Positions 63,610 through 64,000 of a stretch of 64,000 bases of DNA are shown piece after piece (positions within the stretch are counted from its first letter, which is position 1; the number at the start of each line of letters is the position of its first letter). Made by a program: the position numbers and the translations under genes. Below the pieces are notes generated by a model. That model did not search any database. It saw only the letters and a list, made by a program, of their open reading frames with translations, and was not told the DNA's origin. The stretch spans positions 10,251,336 to 10,315,335 of the forward strand of contig NW_004454229.1 of the NCBI RefSeq assembly GCF_000283155.1, written 5' to 3'. The stretch is from Ceratotherium simum simum. Lineage: Eukaryota; Chordata; Mammalia; Perissodactyla; Rhinocerotidae.

Positions 63610-64000
63610 CCCCTTCCTTATGAGGCACCCATTCCATGTGATCCAGGTGGGATCTAATGTAACCCCACCTCCAGGCCATGTTCCACAAAGAATAACCCAC
63701 TCTGACCACAGTGATGGCTTCAGGGATGGACACATGACCCAAGCCAAGCCATCCGCCCCTCGACTTTCCCACTGGAGTTATCATCCTGTTGGTGTTGCTC
63801 AACTGGGAGGACATGAGTTTGGGGCTGCCAGGCTATCTTGCCTGCCCTCAAAAGGAATCGTCCTGAGGAATAACGCCCAGTAGGGAAAAGCAGTGCCAAA
63901 GAGGGCAAAAGAGGCAAAGAGGCAAAATAATATCATTGGAGTCCCTGGATGGAGACCTGCCTAGAACCAGCTGCATTCCTGGACTTCCCAGTGCTGTGAG
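63610..64000 (+). repeat. L1M-type 3' UTR, cut by window end
   Basis: gacacatgacccaagccaag, gacatgagtttggggctgcc and ttggagtccctggatggaga match a common old L1M 3' region. It appears to continue past the window. Confidence 0.55.

Noticed and set aside
1..64000. Novel gene cluster, defence system or other undescribed protein system
   Set aside because: The window is repeat-rich mammalian noncoding DNA with no credible coding exons. I found no operon-like or clustered coding structure.

Overview
This window is nuclear DNA of a placental mammal, and the repeats point to an odd-toed ungulate (horse, rhinoceros or tapir lineage, most likely Equus). The evidence is three SINEs of the ERE type (Equine Repetitive Element), at about 4.54, 40.39 (minus strand) and 52.41 kb. 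Each has a tRNA-like head with recognisable pol III A and B boxes. Older eutherian repeats fill much of the rest: MIR, L2, L3/CR1, MER5A, MER20, Tigger1, L1M-type ends, a MaLR-type LTR and ERVL-type pol remnants. No bacterial, plasmid or phage signal is present.

I find no exon, no spliced gene model and no functional RNA gene. The long open frames lie in repeats or low-complexity DNA and show no protein family signature. The window reads as intergenic or deep intronic. Family names come from remembered consensus features, not from a database search, so boundaries are approximate (about 10-30 bp, more for the oldest copies) and subfamily names are tentative.

Layout. 0-9 kb: MIR and L2 fragments, a young ERE with a perfect 21-bp target-site duplication, an L1M fragment nested in L2, and two repeat-free AT-rich blocks (2.0-2.25 and 3.64-4.04 kb). 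9-14 kb: a long minus-strand L2, MIRs, and an L1 3' end inserted into another L2 with a visible target duplication. 15-30 kb: dense MIR/L2/L3 fragments, a (TGGA)n tract, and little-annotated single-copy stretches. 31-38 kb: a long L2 with a nested MER5-type hAT element, a (CA)n tract, L1M fragments and a MaLR-type LTR. 38.19-40.85 kb: a nearly full-length Tigger1 (pogo/Tc1-mariner) transposon with TA duplications, a broken transposase and an ERE in its tail. 41.9-45.3 kb: a decayed ERVL-type region carrying two different copies of the integrase segment around a reverse-transcriptase fragment. 47.5-48.15 kb: a repeat-poor block with perfect MEF2 and SRF (CArG) sites three bases apart and E-boxes nearby. 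48-57 kb: MIRs interrupted by younger insertions, a 400-bp purine tract, the third ERE and an L3/CR1 copy. 57.8-58.3 kb: a second regulatory-looking block with four homeodomain cores. 58.9-64 kb: L2, MER20, MER5A, and a three-layer nest of a tiny poly(A)-tailed insert in a MIR in an L2.

Nothing supports an undescribed protein-coding or defence-type system. The most useful leads are the candidate cis-regulatory blocks, the nested insertions that order the repeats by age, and the duplicated ERVL segment.
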